A DNA stretch of 64,000 nucleotides, taken from an uncultured Clostridia bacterium. GTDB taxonomy: Bacteria > Bacillota > Clostridia > TANB77 > CAG-508. This document shows positions 17,390 through 27,600 of the stretch, one piece after another. The DNA lies in contig CAKPAI010000004.1 in the NCBI GenBank assembly GCA_934133005.1, forward strand, positions 62,001 through 126,000. Direction: 5' to 3'. Position 1 is the stretch's first letter; each line of letters starts with the position of its first letter. Made by a program: the position numbers and the translations under genes. The notes under the pieces were generated by a model. It made no database searches. It was given only the letters and a program-made list of their open reading frames with translations, and was not told the DNA's origin.

Positions 17390-18910
17390 ATGGGAAGAGG
17401 AAGAAGATACAATAATGATGAACCAAAGCTAAATAAAAAAAAAGTAGTTGCAGTGATTATTACGATTTTAGTTATAATAATGTTTGTTATTTTAATTAGA
17501 AAATTTGCAACAACAGATACAAAAAATTCAACAGAAAAGAAAACTGCAAATACATATTATACAATGTATGATAATGATAAGTGGGGAATTATAAACTCTC
17601 AAGGCGAAACTGTAATATCTCCAATGTATGATGAGATGGTAATTGTTCCAAACTATGAAAAATCGGTATTTGTAGTAACATACAATGTTAACTATGAAAA
17701 TGAAACATATTCTTCAAAAGCTGTAAATGATAAAAATGAACAATTATTTACCAATTATGATAAAGTAGAAGTAATAGAAAATTATGATAAACAAAATAAT
17801 TTATGGTATGAAAAATCTTGCTTAAAAGTACAAAAAGACGGAAAATATGGATTAATAGATTTATCAGGAAAAACTTTACTATCTTGTGAATATGATAGCA
17901 TAGAGCCAATTATAGGAGAGAGTAATAGCTTAATTACAATAAAAGAAAATAAAAAAGGTTTAGTAAGTACAACTGGTTCTATTATAGTAGATAATTTGTA
18001 TTCAGATATAGAGGCATTAACAAGTAAATATGAGGATGGATATATAGTTAAAGACGAAAATGGAAAAGTTGGTGTAATAGGAACTAATAAAAAAATATTA
18101 TTACCAATAGAATATGAAGATATAAAACATGTTTATTCAGATAATACTTATGTAGCAAAATTAAATGGAAAATGGCAAATAGTCAATGCTCAAAACAATG
18201 AAAGTACAGAGTTTAATTACGATGAGGCAACTCAAATAAACAATGGTTATATAGTTGTTAGAAAAAATAATAAATATGGAATTATTACAACAAAAGGAGA
18301 AGAGACAGTTAGCCCAGAATATGATAGCCTAAGTTATATATTTTTAAATTCATATATAGCATCAAAAGATGGAAAATTCGGAGTAATTGATGTTACAGGA
18401 GCTACAAAACTAAATTTTACATATAATAATTTGACATATATAAAAGAAGCTGACATTTTAGAAGGAGAAAATGATACTGCAAATACTGATTTATTAGATA
18501 GAAATTTTGAGGTAAAATTGTCAGGAATTGTTTCTCAAATAAATACAGAAATTGGATATTTAAGACTTAGAATTTCTTCAGAATATAAATACTTTAATTT
18601 TAAATTTGAAGAAAAAAAGAGCAAAGATGTACTAACAACAAATACATTATTCCTAGATAAAAAGAATGGAAAATATGGATTTGTAGATAAAAATGGAATT
18701 GTCGTTATTGATTACATTTATGATGATGCAACAGAGCAAAATGAAACAGGATATGTAGCAGTAAAAAAGGATGGAAAATGGGGAGCTATTGATTCAAAAG
18801 GAAAAACAATAGTAGAGCCTAAATATGATTTAAATGATAATCCAGTAATCAATTTTATTGGAGCATGGCATCTAGCTCAAGACTTAAATGCAAATTATTA
18901 CGTTAAATAA
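17390..18910 (+). CDS. WG-repeat surface protein with N-terminal membrane anchor
   Basis: 506 residues. A basic head (MGRGRRYNND) and a membrane segment (about 20-38) precede some nine WG repeats, such as DKWGIINSQGETVISPMYDE, GKYGLIDLSGKTLLSCEYD and GKWGAIDSKGKTIVEPKYD. WG repeats form a beta-propeller-like extracytoplasmic surface, usually of unknown binding partner. An upstream TTG at 17375 is ruled out because GAGAGGA lies between it and the ATG at 17390. It has its own promoter and is probably co-transcribed with the next gene (31 bp gap). The role is unknown. Confidence 0.85.
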   Translation: MGRGRRYNNDEPKLNKKKVVAVIITILVIIMFVILIRKFATTDTKNSTEKKTANTYYTMYDNDKWGIINSQGETVISPMYDEMVIVPNYEKSVFVVTYNVNYENETYSSKAVNDKNEQLFTNYDKVEVIENYDKQNNLWYEKSCLKVQKDGKYGLIDLSGKTLLSCEYDSIEPIIGESNSLITIKENKKGLVSTTGSIIVDNLYSDIEALTSKYEDGYIVKDENGKVGVIGTNKKILLPIEYEDIKHVYSDNTYVAKLNGKWQIVNAQNNESTEFNYDEATQINNGYIVVRKNNKYGIITTKGEETVSPEYDSLSYIFLNSYIASKDGKFGVIDVTGATKLNFTYNNLTYIKEADILEGENDTANTDLLDRNFEVKLSGIVSQINTEIGYLRLRISSEYKYFNFKFEEKKSKDVLTTNTLFLDKKNGKYGFVDKNGIVVIDYIYDDATEQNETGYVAVKKDGKWGAIDSKGKTIVEPKYDLNDNPVINFIGAWHLAQDLNANYYVK

Positions 18911-18941
18911 TTTTATTTAAAGAACGAAAGGAAAATAATAA

Positions 18942-20183
18942 ATGAACTTAAAGACGAAATATCAATATTCTTATTTTATATACCCATTTGTTGTAGAAGA
19001 TAATAAATATGAAAAATATATTTTAAAATTATTAAAAAATGCAAAATGTAAAATAAAAGTATTTGAAAGAGAAAAAGATGCTGATTTATATTCATACTTT
19101 TTACCTAAAATTAGAAGTACTCTATTTTGGACAATGGATATGAATAAAGAGAAAATAGAAAAATTAAATAAGCTTGATGTGAATATGCAAGCAAAGGTAG
19201 TAGCTTCATATCCATGTACAATGTTTGAATATGATATTGAGAATGATATTCAAGGAAAAGTAAGTACTAAAGATATTATCTATTTTAGCATAAGCAAAAT
19301 TGAAGTGATTTGTTTTAATACTGGAGTTTGTTTCTTGTTAATAAAAACAATTTTAGATGAAGGAGCTATGTTTGAAGACCTACTAAATTTTAACTATAAA
19401 TTTAGAGAAGTAAACTCATCTGCATATGATTTGAAAAAATATGAAAATATCAAGATTCAAGAAAGTCGATTAGAAGACATTAAAAGTATAAAAACAATTA
19501 TTAAAGAAATTGTTGGAGAGAATAAAACTGCCAAAGATATAAATATTGAGGAAGAAAGATTTATAACATATTCTTATGCATGTGTAGGACAAGAATATTG
19601 GCAAGATGAAAAAACTTTAAAACTATTAGAAAAAGAGTTTTATAAATTTGCTGGAGTGTATAATGAAAAGCATAAGGCTGATTTTGAAAATCTAGTTACG
19701 GGTACTATGAAAATATATGAAAAAACTAAAAGTGAAATCTATGGTTTTACTAGAATAGGCACGGTTTTACTAACTTCAGATATTGGTACTGAAAATTATA
19801 CTACGTTACCACATCAATTTGAAAGACAGTTTTTTTATACATACATATTAGAATTATATAAAAAGATATTGCTAAATAAAATAAATAGTGAATTTAGCAA
19901 GTTAGATAAATTCACAAAAGCACAGGAAAATTATATAAAATTTGCTAAAGATTTATGGATTGAAGAAATAACTAATAATAATACGGGAATAATGCTTACT
20001 AAAAATTGGAGAGAACTTGCTAAATCAGATGAAATATTTATAAAATTAAAAAATAAGTATGATGTAATTTACAAAAACTCAACGTTAGTAAAATCAGAAA
20101 AACAAGTTAATTGGATTTTAGCAATTTTAGTTGTTATGTTGATTGTTAATGTGATTGGAATTTTAATAAAAAATAAGATGTAA
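18942..20183 (+). CDS. Unrecognised protein with a C-terminal membrane anchor
   Basis: 413 residues, cytoplasmic except for a single hydrophobic tail (VNWILAILVVMLIVNVIGIL) ending in IKNKM, so probably tail-anchored facing the cytosol. The body is rich in Lys, Glu and Ile with helical stretches. Topology recalls CorA-type proteins, but no GMN motif is present and there is only one membrane segment, so that call is rejected. AAAGGA precedes the ATG at 10 nt. It lies between the WG-repeat gene and acpS with short gaps, suggesting an operon. I do not recognise a family. Confidence 0.7.
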   Translation: MNLKTKYQYSYFIYPFVVEDNKYEKYILKLLKNAKCKIKVFEREKDADLYSYFLPKIRSTLFWTMDMNKEKIEKLNKLDVNMQAKVVASYPCTMFEYDIENDIQGKVSTKDIIYFSISKIEVICFNTGVCFLLIKTILDEGAMFEDLLNFNYKFREVNSSAYDLKKYENIKIQESRLEDIKSIKTIIKEIVGENKTAKDINIEEERFITYSYACVGQEYWQDEKTLKLLEKEFYKFAGVYNEKHKADFENLVTGTMKIYEKTKSEIYGFTRIGTVLLTSDIGTENYTTLPHQFERQFFYTYILELYKKILLNKINSEFSKLDKFTKAQENYIKFAKDLWIEEITNNNTGIMLTKNWRELAKSDEIFIKLKNKYDVIYKNSTLVKSEKQVNWILAILVVMLIVNVIGILIKNKM

Positions 20184-20193
20184 GGATTTCATA

Positions 20194-20583
20194 ATGGAGA
20201 TAAAAACAGGTGTTGATATAATAGAAGTCGAACGAATAAAAAAATCGATAGAAAACCAAGGAGAAAATTTTATAAATAAAGTATTTACTCAAAATGAGAT
20301 AGATTATTGCAAAAATACTAAGAAAATGATGTACCAGCACTATGCAGCAAGATTTGCAGTAAAAGAGGCTACATTTAAAGCAATATCGGATTTGTTGAAA
20401 GATAAATATTGCATAAATTGGCAAAATGTGGAGACAATAGTTAAGGAAAACGGAAAACCTAAAATAAATTTTATTGATTTAAATATGGAAGTACAAAGAG
20501 AACTAGAAAAAATTAAGAGTATAGATGTTAGTATTTCACATATAGAAAAATTAGCAATAGCAAATGTCACAATACTAATTTAA
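20194..20583 (+). CDS. acpS: Holo-[acyl-carrier-protein] synthase
   Basis: 129 residues, normal for AcpS. It begins MEIKTGVDIIEVERIKKSI, with the magnesium-binding Asp in GVDI, followed by FTQNEIDYC and ARFAVKEATFKAI, which carries the second metal ligand Glu. The terminal ISHIEKLAIANV is also typical. It moves 4'-phosphopantetheine from CoA to apo-ACP for fatty-acid synthesis. It starts 10 bp after the preceding gene and is followed by tatD, so these likely form one transcript. Confidence 0.95.
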   Translation: MEIKTGVDIIEVERIKKSIENQGENFINKVFTQNEIDYCKNTKKMMYQHYAARFAVKEATFKAISDLLKDKYCINWQNVETIVKENGKPKINFIDLNMEVQRELEKIKSIDVSISHIEKLAIANVTILI

Positions 20584-20605
20584 TTAAAATAAGGGATTAT
20601 ATATT

Positions 20606-21400
20606 ATGGAATTTTTTGATTCGCATGCACACTATAATGATGAAAAATTTAATGAAGATAGAGAAAGTATAATAAAAAATGTATATGAAGAAGGCATAAC
20701 TAAATTTATTTGTGCAGGTTATAGCTTAGAATCTTCTATTCAAGCTTTAAAAATAGCAAATAAACACGACTTTATTTATACAACATTAGGTGTATCACCA
20801 AATGATGTAAAAGAAAGTATTGAAGAGACGGAAAAAGATATTGAAGAGATTAAGAAAATAATATTGGAAGATAGGAAAAATAATTCAAAACCAAAAATAG
20901 TAGGAATTGGAGAAATTGGTTTAGATTATTATTGGAACAAAGAAAACAAAGATGTACAGAGGTGGGCTTTTATAAAGCAAATAGAGCTTGCAAATGAATT
21001 AAAACTTCCAATAGTAATACATACTAGAGATGCAGTTGCAGAGACTATTTCAATTTTAAAAGAATATAATGTAATAAAACATGGAGTTTTCCATTGTTGC
21101 CCACAGAATATAGAACTAGTAAAGGAAGGATTAAAACTAGGTTTCTACATTTCATGTGCAGGGCCATATACATTTAAAAGTGCAAAAAATTCTGAAGATA
21201 TAATAAAATTAATTCCAGATGATAAAATTTTAATAGAGACAGATAGCCCATATCTAGCTCCAGAGCCTAAAAGAGGAACTAGAAATGATTCAAGAAATGT
21301 AAAATATATAGCTGAAAAAATTGCCAAAGCAAAAGAAAAAGACTTGGAAACAGTGGCACAGATGACTTATAAAAATGCATGCCAAATTTTTGAAATTTGA
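20606..21400 (+). CDS. tatD: TatD-family metal-dependent DNase
   Basis: 264 residues. The metal-site motifs of the TatD TIM barrel are complete: FDSHAHYND at the start, GIGEIGLDYYW near 108, IHTRDA near 140, HCCPQ near 160 and ETDSPYLAPEP near 212. TatD enzymes act as 3'-5' exonucleases or Mg-dependent DNases. Its stop codon overlaps the -35 of the next gene. The order tatD followed by a YabE-like gene is the same as yabD-yabE in Bacillus. Confidence 0.95.
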   Translation: MEFFDSHAHYNDEKFNEDRESIIKNVYEEGITKFICAGYSLESSIQALKIANKHDFIYTTLGVSPNDVKESIEETEKDIEEIKKIILEDRKNNSKPKIVGIGEIGLDYYWNKENKDVQRWAFIKQIELANELKLPIVIHTRDAVAETISILKEYNVIKHGVFHCCPQNIELVKEGLKLGFYISCAGPYTFKSAKNSEDIIKLIPDDKILIETDSPYLAPEPKRGTRNDSRNVKYIAEKIAKAKEKDLETVAQMTYKNACQIFEI

Positions 21401-21425
21401 CAATGATAGAAAAAAATGGTATAAT
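21397..21425 (+). promoter_or_regulatory. Consensus sigma-A promoter of the YabE/SleB-like gene
   Basis: Perfect TTGACA (21397-21402), 17 bp, perfect TATAAT (21420-21425). It overlaps the tatD stop codon. Confidence 0.9.
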
Positions 21426-21460
21426 AAATGTGTTGTTTCAAAAGGAGGAACGAAATTTAT

Positions 21461-22462
21461 ATGAAGAAAAACAAAAAAGCACAATTACCAATAAGAAAAA
21501 TAATTGGCATATGCTTAATAGTATTATTCATAATGGGAATTGGCGTACTTGCTGGTAATGCAAAACTTAGCAATGTAAAAATCATACTTTCAAATGGATA
21601 TATAATGGAAGTAACAACAACTAAGGAAAACATTGGAGATATACTTGACGAAAATCATATAATATTATTACCAGAAGAAAGTGTATATCCAAGTAAGGAA
21701 AGCAAATTATCAGATAATAATACAATCAGAATATCAAAAGAGAAGATTGAAGAACCTGTTGTAGCTACAGAAACTGTTAGTTCAGAAGATGTAACAGTAG
21801 AAAATCTTCTTGCATCATATGATTCAATAGTCGAAAAAATAGAAGTTGTACAAGAAACAATACCATATGAAACAATAACGAAAGATGTTTCAAATAGTAG
21901 TTCAACTACAAGAGAAAAAGTAGTACAAAATGGAAAAGATGGATTAAAAGAAGTTACATATAAAGTAAAATATCAAAATGATGTTGAAATAGAAAGAACA
22001 GAAATTGCTTCAAACATAATTGAAGAACCAGTAGATAAAATAATAGAAGTTAGAAAAGTTACAAACAGAAGTGAAAATTCAAGAAGTACATCTGTAACAT
22101 ATAGTAATGGTGTATGGTCATATTCAGACGAAGAATTTGATTTATTATGTGCAATAACAGCACAAGAATGTAGTAGAAGTTATGAAGGTGCATTAGCAGT
22201 TATAACTACAGCATGTAACAGAGCTGAAAGTGCTAGATGGGCTAAAAATGGTTCAGACCCATTAAGTCAATATAAGGCTCCAAATCAATTCTGTTATTCA
22301 ATAGATAATTACTGGAAAAAATATTTAAATGGTAATTATTCAGATACAGTTGCACAAGCTGTAAGAGATGCTCTAAATGGAAAAAGAAATCATAGTTATT
22401 TATCATTTAGATCAGCGGGATATGCATCAGGAGAATATATTGGTGGAAATGTTTATTTCTAA
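21461..22462 (+). CDS. YabE-like wall protein: DUF348, G5 and SleB/CwlJ hydrolase domains
   Basis: 333 residues from ATG 21461 (AAGGAGGA 11 nt upstream; an ATG at 21428 would put the ribosome site inside the gene). A membrane segment or signal anchor at about 13-31 is followed by a DUF348 ubiquitin-like repeat (ILSNGYIMEVTTTKENIGDI), then a G5 domain (about 110-200) and a C-terminal Hydrolase_2 (SleB/CwlJ) domain. The hydrolase keeps its catalytic glutamate in AITAQECSRSYEGALAV. G5 binds the wall and the hydrolase cleaves the glycan strand. In Bacillus YabE the last domain is a 3D domain instead, so this is a domain-swapped relative. Role: vegetative or germination wall remodelling. Confidence 0.9.
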   Translation: MKKNKKAQLPIRKIIGICLIVLFIMGIGVLAGNAKLSNVKIILSNGYIMEVTTTKENIGDILDENHIILLPEESVYPSKESKLSDNNTIRISKEKIEEPVVATETVSSEDVTVENLLASYDSIVEKIEVVQETIPYETITKDVSNSSSTTREKVVQNGKDGLKEVTYKVKYQNDVEIERTEIASNIIEEPVDKIIEVRKVTNRSENSRSTSVTYSNGVWSYSDEEFDLLCAITAQECSRSYEGALAVITTACNRAESARWAKNGSDPLSQYKAPNQFCYSIDNYWKKYLNGNYSDTVAQAVRDALNGKRNHSYLSFRSAGYASGEYIGGNVYF

Positions 22463-22473
22463 AATATAAATAA

Positions 22474-22514
22474 AACCTTAGAGTGGTAGAAATATCATTT
22501 CTAAGGTTCTTTTT
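22474..22514 (+). terminator. Intrinsic terminator after the YabE-like gene
   Basis: AACCTTAGA (22474-22482) pairs with TCTAAGGTT (22500-22508), followed by CTTTTT. Confidence 0.85.
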
Positions 22515-22515
22515 A

Positions 22516-22544
22516 TTGAAAAATATAGAGTTTTATGCTATCAT
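22516..22544 (+). promoter_or_regulatory. Promoter of xth
   Basis: TTGAAA at 22516-22521 and TATCAT at 22539-22544, 17 bp apart. Confidence 0.65.
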
Positions 22545-22568
22545 ATGAGTTATAGAAAAGAGGAAAAT

Positions 22569-23324
22569 ATGAAATTAATTTCGTGGAATGTTAATGGAAT
22601 AAGAGCTGCAATGACAAAAGGTTTTGAAGAGTTTTTTGATAGTATATCTGCAGATATTTTTTGCGTGCAAGAGACAAAATTACAGCCAGAACAAATTAAG
22701 TTTGAAAAAGAAGGATATAAGCAATATTGGAATAGCGCAGTAAAAAAAGGATATTCTGGAACAGCAGTATTTTCAAAAATTGAACCAATAAGTGTAAAAT
22801 ATGGAATTGGAATAGAAGAACATGATCAAGAAGGAAGAGTAATTACATTAGAATTTGAAAAATTTTTCCTAGTAAATTGTTATACACCAAACTCAAAAAG
22901 AGAACTTGAGCGTTTAGAATATAGACAAGTCTGGGAAGATGAATTTAGAAAGTACTTAGTAAATTTAGATAATAAAAAACCAGTTATTTTATGTGGAGAT
23001 TTAAATGTTGCACATAAAGAAATAGATTTAAAAAATCCAAGTTCAAATCATCATAATGCAGGATTTACTGATGAAGAAAGAGAAAAAATGACAAAACTTT
23101 TAGAAGCAGGGTTTACAGATTCTTTTAGGTATATGTATCCTGATAAAGAAGGCGAGTACTCATGGTGGTCATATATGTTTCATGCAAGGGAAAAGAATGC
23201 TGGATGGAGAATAGATTATTTTATAGTTTCAAATAAAATTAAAGATAAGATACAAGATGCTAAAATTCACCAAGAAATATTTGGAAGTGACCATTGTCCA
23301 GTTGAATTAGATATTGAATTATAG
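22569..23324 (+). CDS. xth: Exodeoxyribonuclease III / AP endonuclease
   Basis: 251 residues from ATG 22569 (GAGG just upstream; the longer ATG at 22545 adds MSYRKEEN and lacks a ribosome site). Motifs in order: WNVNGIRA, QETKLQ (metal Glu), GYSGTAVFSK, GDLNVAH (catalytic Asp and Asn), WWSYM and SDHCPVEL (catalytic Asp and His). It cuts DNA at abasic sites and degrades 3' ends in base-excision repair. It has its own promoter and is followed after 12 bp by a transporter-like gene. Confidence 0.96.
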   Translation: MKLISWNVNGIRAAMTKGFEEFFDSISADIFCVQETKLQPEQIKFEKEGYKQYWNSAVKKGYSGTAVFSKIEPISVKYGIGIEEHDQEGRVITLEFEKFFLVNCYTPNSKRELERLEYRQVWEDEFRKYLVNLDNKKPVILCGDLNVAHKEIDLKNPSSNHHNAGFTDEEREKMTKLLEAGFTDSFRYMYPDKEGEYSWWSYMFHAREKNAGWRIDYFIVSNKIKDKIQDAKIHQEIFGSDHCPVELDIEL

Positions 23325-23336
23325 AGAGGTAAAATT

Positions 23337-24509
23337 ATGAAAAAAGAGAATGCAGTAAAAAAATGGCTGTTTTGGTTTGGCCTTGCAGTAGCGATAATTG
23401 TGGTATATAACGTGCTTGGAAATTTTACGAAAGTAACAGATTGGATAAGTGGATTATTAAAAACCTTAATGCCGTTTATAATAGGAATCTTAATTGCTTA
23501 TTTATTATATATACCTTGTAGAAAAGTGGAATCACTATGCAAAAAAACTAAAAAACGAAATTTTATCAATAAACATGCAAGAGGAATTTCAATTACAATT
23601 GTATATATAATTTCTGCTATTGTAGTGGTTATTTTAATTAATGTAATTATGCCGTCAGTAGTGGAGAGTTTTTCTGAACTGATTACTAATATTCCCAATT
23701 ATTATAATAGTATGGTCGAAAAGATAAATGAGCTACCAGAAGACAACATTTTAAGAACAGAGCAAGCACAAAATGTTATAAATAATATTAAAAATATTGA
23801 TTGGAATTCACTTATAAATTTACAAAGATTACAACAATATTTACAAAGTGCAATGACAGCGGTACGTACAGTTATGGATGTATGTATAGCATTTATAGTA
23901 TCTATATATATTTTAGCTCAAAGAAAAGAAATTGTAGGATTTTTAGCCAAATTTACACATGCAATATTTAATGAAGAAACATATTATAAAATTAAAAAAT
24001 GTTTTAATAATGGAAATGAAGTATTCTTTAAGTTTTTAACAAGTCAAATTATTGATGCGATGATAGTTGGAATACTTGTTGCTATTGGATTATCAATATT
24101 AAATGTAAAATATGCTGTTTTATTAGGTTTTATAATAGGCCTATTCAATTTAATACCATACTTTGGTGCAATAATTGGTGTTGGCATATCTATATTAATA
24201 ACAATATTTACTGGAGGAATAACAAAAGCAGCGATTATGGCAGTAACCATTATAATATTACAGCAAATTGACGCAAATGTTATAAATCCAAAGATTATAG
24301 GAGATTCATTAAATATAAGTCCATTGCTTGTAATATTTGCAGTTACAATTGGTGGTGCATATTTTGGAATGCTGGGAATGTTTTTAGGCGTACCTGTGGT
24401 GACCATAATAAAAATGTTGCTAGAAGAATTTATTGAAGAAAAAGAACTAGAAAAAGCTACGGAAAATAAAAATACAGTGGATTTTGAAGAGAAAAATATA
24501 CTAAAATAG
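23337..24509 (+). CDS. AI-2E family transporter-like membrane protein
   Basis: 390 residues with about seven to eight membrane segments in the family layout: two near the N-terminus, a coiled extracytoplasmic region (about 95-175), then a cluster with NLIPYFGAIIGVGISI near 280 and LGMFLGVPVVTIIKMLL near 345. These signatures define the PF01594 group. Members include an AI-2 exporter in E. coli and Na+/H+ antiporters in other bacteria, so the substrate is unknown. It is probably co-transcribed with xth. Confidence 0.88.
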   Translation: MKKENAVKKWLFWFGLAVAIIVVYNVLGNFTKVTDWISGLLKTLMPFIIGILIAYLLYIPCRKVESLCKKTKKRNFINKHARGISITIVYIISAIVVVILINVIMPSVVESFSELITNIPNYYNSMVEKINELPEDNILRTEQAQNVINNIKNIDWNSLINLQRLQQYLQSAMTAVRTVMDVCIAFIVSIYILAQRKEIVGFLAKFTHAIFNEETYYKIKKCFNNGNEVFFKFLTSQIIDAMIVGILVAIGLSILNVKYAVLLGFIIGLFNLIPYFGAIIGVGISILITIFTGGITKAAIMAVTIIILQQIDANVINPKIIGDSLNISPLLVIFAVTIGGAYFGMLGMFLGVPVVTIIKMLLEEFIEEKELEKATENKNTVDFEEKNILK

Positions 24510-24540
24510 TAATAAATTTAATAAAAATGAAATAAATACT

Positions 24541-24577
24541 AGCAAGTTAGCTTCCGTAGGGAGTTAGCTTGTATTTT
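24541..24577 (+). terminator. Intrinsic terminator after the AI-2E-like gene
   Basis: AGCAAGTTAGC pairs with GTTAGCTTGT through several G-T pairs, followed by a run of seven Ts. Confidence 0.75.
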
Positions 24578-24662
24578 TTTATTTGCCAAAAACTACCTCT
24601 TGAATAGAAAATAAATATAATTTATCATAAAAATATAAAAAATAAGAGAGGGGTTTTCTGCT

Positions 24663-27600
24663 GTGAAGTCAAAAGAACTAAAGAAACGTAAAATTATAAT
24701 GATTTTAGTAAGCTTAATTGTGCTATGTGTAATAGCAACAGCTGTCACAATAGGGTTAACTTACAACAAAGTAAATAGCTTTTTTACTGCAGAAGGATAT
24801 TCTAGTGCAGATTCAACAACGGTCAAAGGAACATTTCAGTTAAATACAAGTGTTAATGCAAGCGCAGCTAATGGTAAAGGTGGAACTAACTTGAGTTGGA
24901 GCAGTGTAGGAGAAAATGTAGTATATAAGGCTTATCAAAAGAAAGATGGTGCTAATGAGTGGACACCAATATCAATGATGGACTTTTATGAAAAAATGGA
25001 TACTGTTAAAGTATTAAATGTTTATCCACATAAGCGCTCAGATATTGATACTGTGACATTTACATATCTAGATGGAACTACAAAGACATTGCCTAAGTCT
25101 GCTGCATTAAAGGTATGGATGGAAGGTGGAACCATGAATGAAAATGGAACCATAACAACTTTTGATGCGTATGGAAAGAACCCATATACTGGCCAACAAC
25201 TTTTATATGTAACACCAGTTACTTCAACAGAGTTTAATAATAATCCTAGTATGATTTGGAATTATGATGTCGTAATGTTTGGAACTTGGGACACAAATGG
25301 AAATTATGAGGACCAACCAAACCAAGAAGCATTAAATGTAATTGAAAGTTATATTCAATCAGGATATGGTGTTTTATGTGGACATGATACGATTGGATAC
25401 AACTGGAATGATTGGGGACTTAGCAAGTTAAGAAAATACTTTAATATTGAAGTTGGAAAATGGGGAAGCGATTATAGAACAGCTACAGGCATTGATTATC
25501 AAGATTCATGGGGATATTTATCAACAAAAGTAATTGTGGATAAACAAGGATTACTAACAAACTTTCCATGGGAACTTCCTTTAGGAGCAACTTTAACAAT
25601 TCCTGCTGCACATACTTGCGCTAATGCTGCAAAAGGTGAAACTTGGATGGATTTTGATAAAAATCAAGGAAGCTATTTTAATGGTGGTGGAACAGATTCA
25701 AGTACAAATTACTATAGCTATGGAAAAGGAGATGCATATTATTATCTAACAACTTATAATAATACTGCAATGATTCAAACTGGACATAGTAACTGTAATT
25801 CAACAGAAGATGAAAGAAAGGTTTTAGCAAATACACTATTTTATTTAAAACAATTAACATCAACGACTTCTATAACAGACAACTCTTCACAAGATTTAGC
25901 TGCACCAAATGTGCCAATAGCAAAATTTATCAGAAAAGAACAAAAATATATAAGTTTTTCAGCAACAGATAACGGAACGCCATATTCATTTTATGTTGAA
26001 GCATATAACAAATCAGACTATAAAAATGTAATAAGTACTTCAAATATAAGCACAGAGTCAGTTGCAACAGGAATAAAAGGATATTATTATGTAATTGATG
26101 ATAATGAAGTAAATGATTTTGCTATAGAAAATGCACAATTCACAACAGAAAAAGTTGAAATCGATAACAGCTATATAGGAAAATATGTTCATGTAAGAGC
26201 AATAGATAATGCTGGAAATATTGGACCTGTAGGACATGAACAAATTGAAGGACAAGTAACTTTAGATAAAACAGCTAAATGGGTAGATGCTCAAAATGCA
26301 ATTGCAGAAATAACATTAGATGTAAATGTAAAAGAGGATGAGCAAAACAAACCATTAGATGTTATTATAGTACAAGACGTTTCTGGCTCAATGTCTGGAT
26401 CAAGAATGACATTAAGTAAAGGAGCATTAACAGATTTTTCAAATAAATTGTATGAAGCAGCACCAGATAGTAGAATAGCATTAGTGTCATTTGAAAGTAG
26501 TGGTCATATTGTATGTGGTTTTACAAATGCGAATAATAAAAGTTCTTTAATAAGTGGAATAAATTCTTTAAGGGCGTCAGGAGGAACTGATTATTCTGCT
26601 GGACTTCAAAAAGCAATTGATTTAATAAATAATAGTGGAAATAAAAAGAGAGATACATATATACTATTTGTAAGTGATGGTGAACCAAATAGTAATGGTT
26701 CTGGAAGTGCCGAAGCAAGAAAATTAAAAGCAATGGGCAATGTTACAACTTATGGAATAGGAATACAAATTTCTTCGGGAACACAAATTAAAAATATTTG
26801 TGGAAATGAAAACTACTACTCAATAAATTCAGATTCCGATTATCAAAAAGTATATACAAATATATTTAAAGATATTGTAAGTTACACAAATGAAAATATT
26901 ACATGTGTAGATACTATTTCAAAATACTTTAAGGTTGCAGATGGACAAAATTTAGGAAGCAATGTAACTGTAAATAATAATGAAGTAGTATGGAATATTG
27001 GTTCAATGAGAAGTGGAAACAATTCTCTAAAAATAAAAGTTCAACTTAAAGATGAGTATAGATATAGTGAGAAAGATATAAACGCATGGTATGAAACAAA
27101 TGATAAAGCAGAATTAACATACATGGAACATGAGCTTATGACAGACTATAAAGAATGGCATAAGATTACTACAAAGACTCCAATACTAAATTATATTTAT
27201 ACGCCAGAAATAATAAATATAAAGGTTGAGGAAAACAATGCTTCGCATGGTATAGAATATTTTGGATTATTTACAGACGAAAATAGTACAAAAACAAATA
27301 TAATAAGAAGCATAAACTATGCAGAAGCAAATAATACAACATTTTCAGTATTACCAAGAGATAATTATTATTTATACATGGTAGATAGCGAAGGAAATAA
27401 ATTAAAAGATAGTCATTTATGGTATTATGAAATTACTTCTTTAGAAGGAAATATTATTCAGGTAAAAAACGGATTTAGAATTACAAATACTCCAATATGT
27501 ACAATAACGCAAAGTTCTCCAAAGAAACCAAATGTAACAAATGACATATTAACTGTAAAAAATAGTAAAAATTCAATAAATCTAAAGAGAATCTGGTTAA

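Noticed and set aside
18942..20183. CorA-like magnesium transporter
   Set aside because: Only one membrane segment and no GMN motif.
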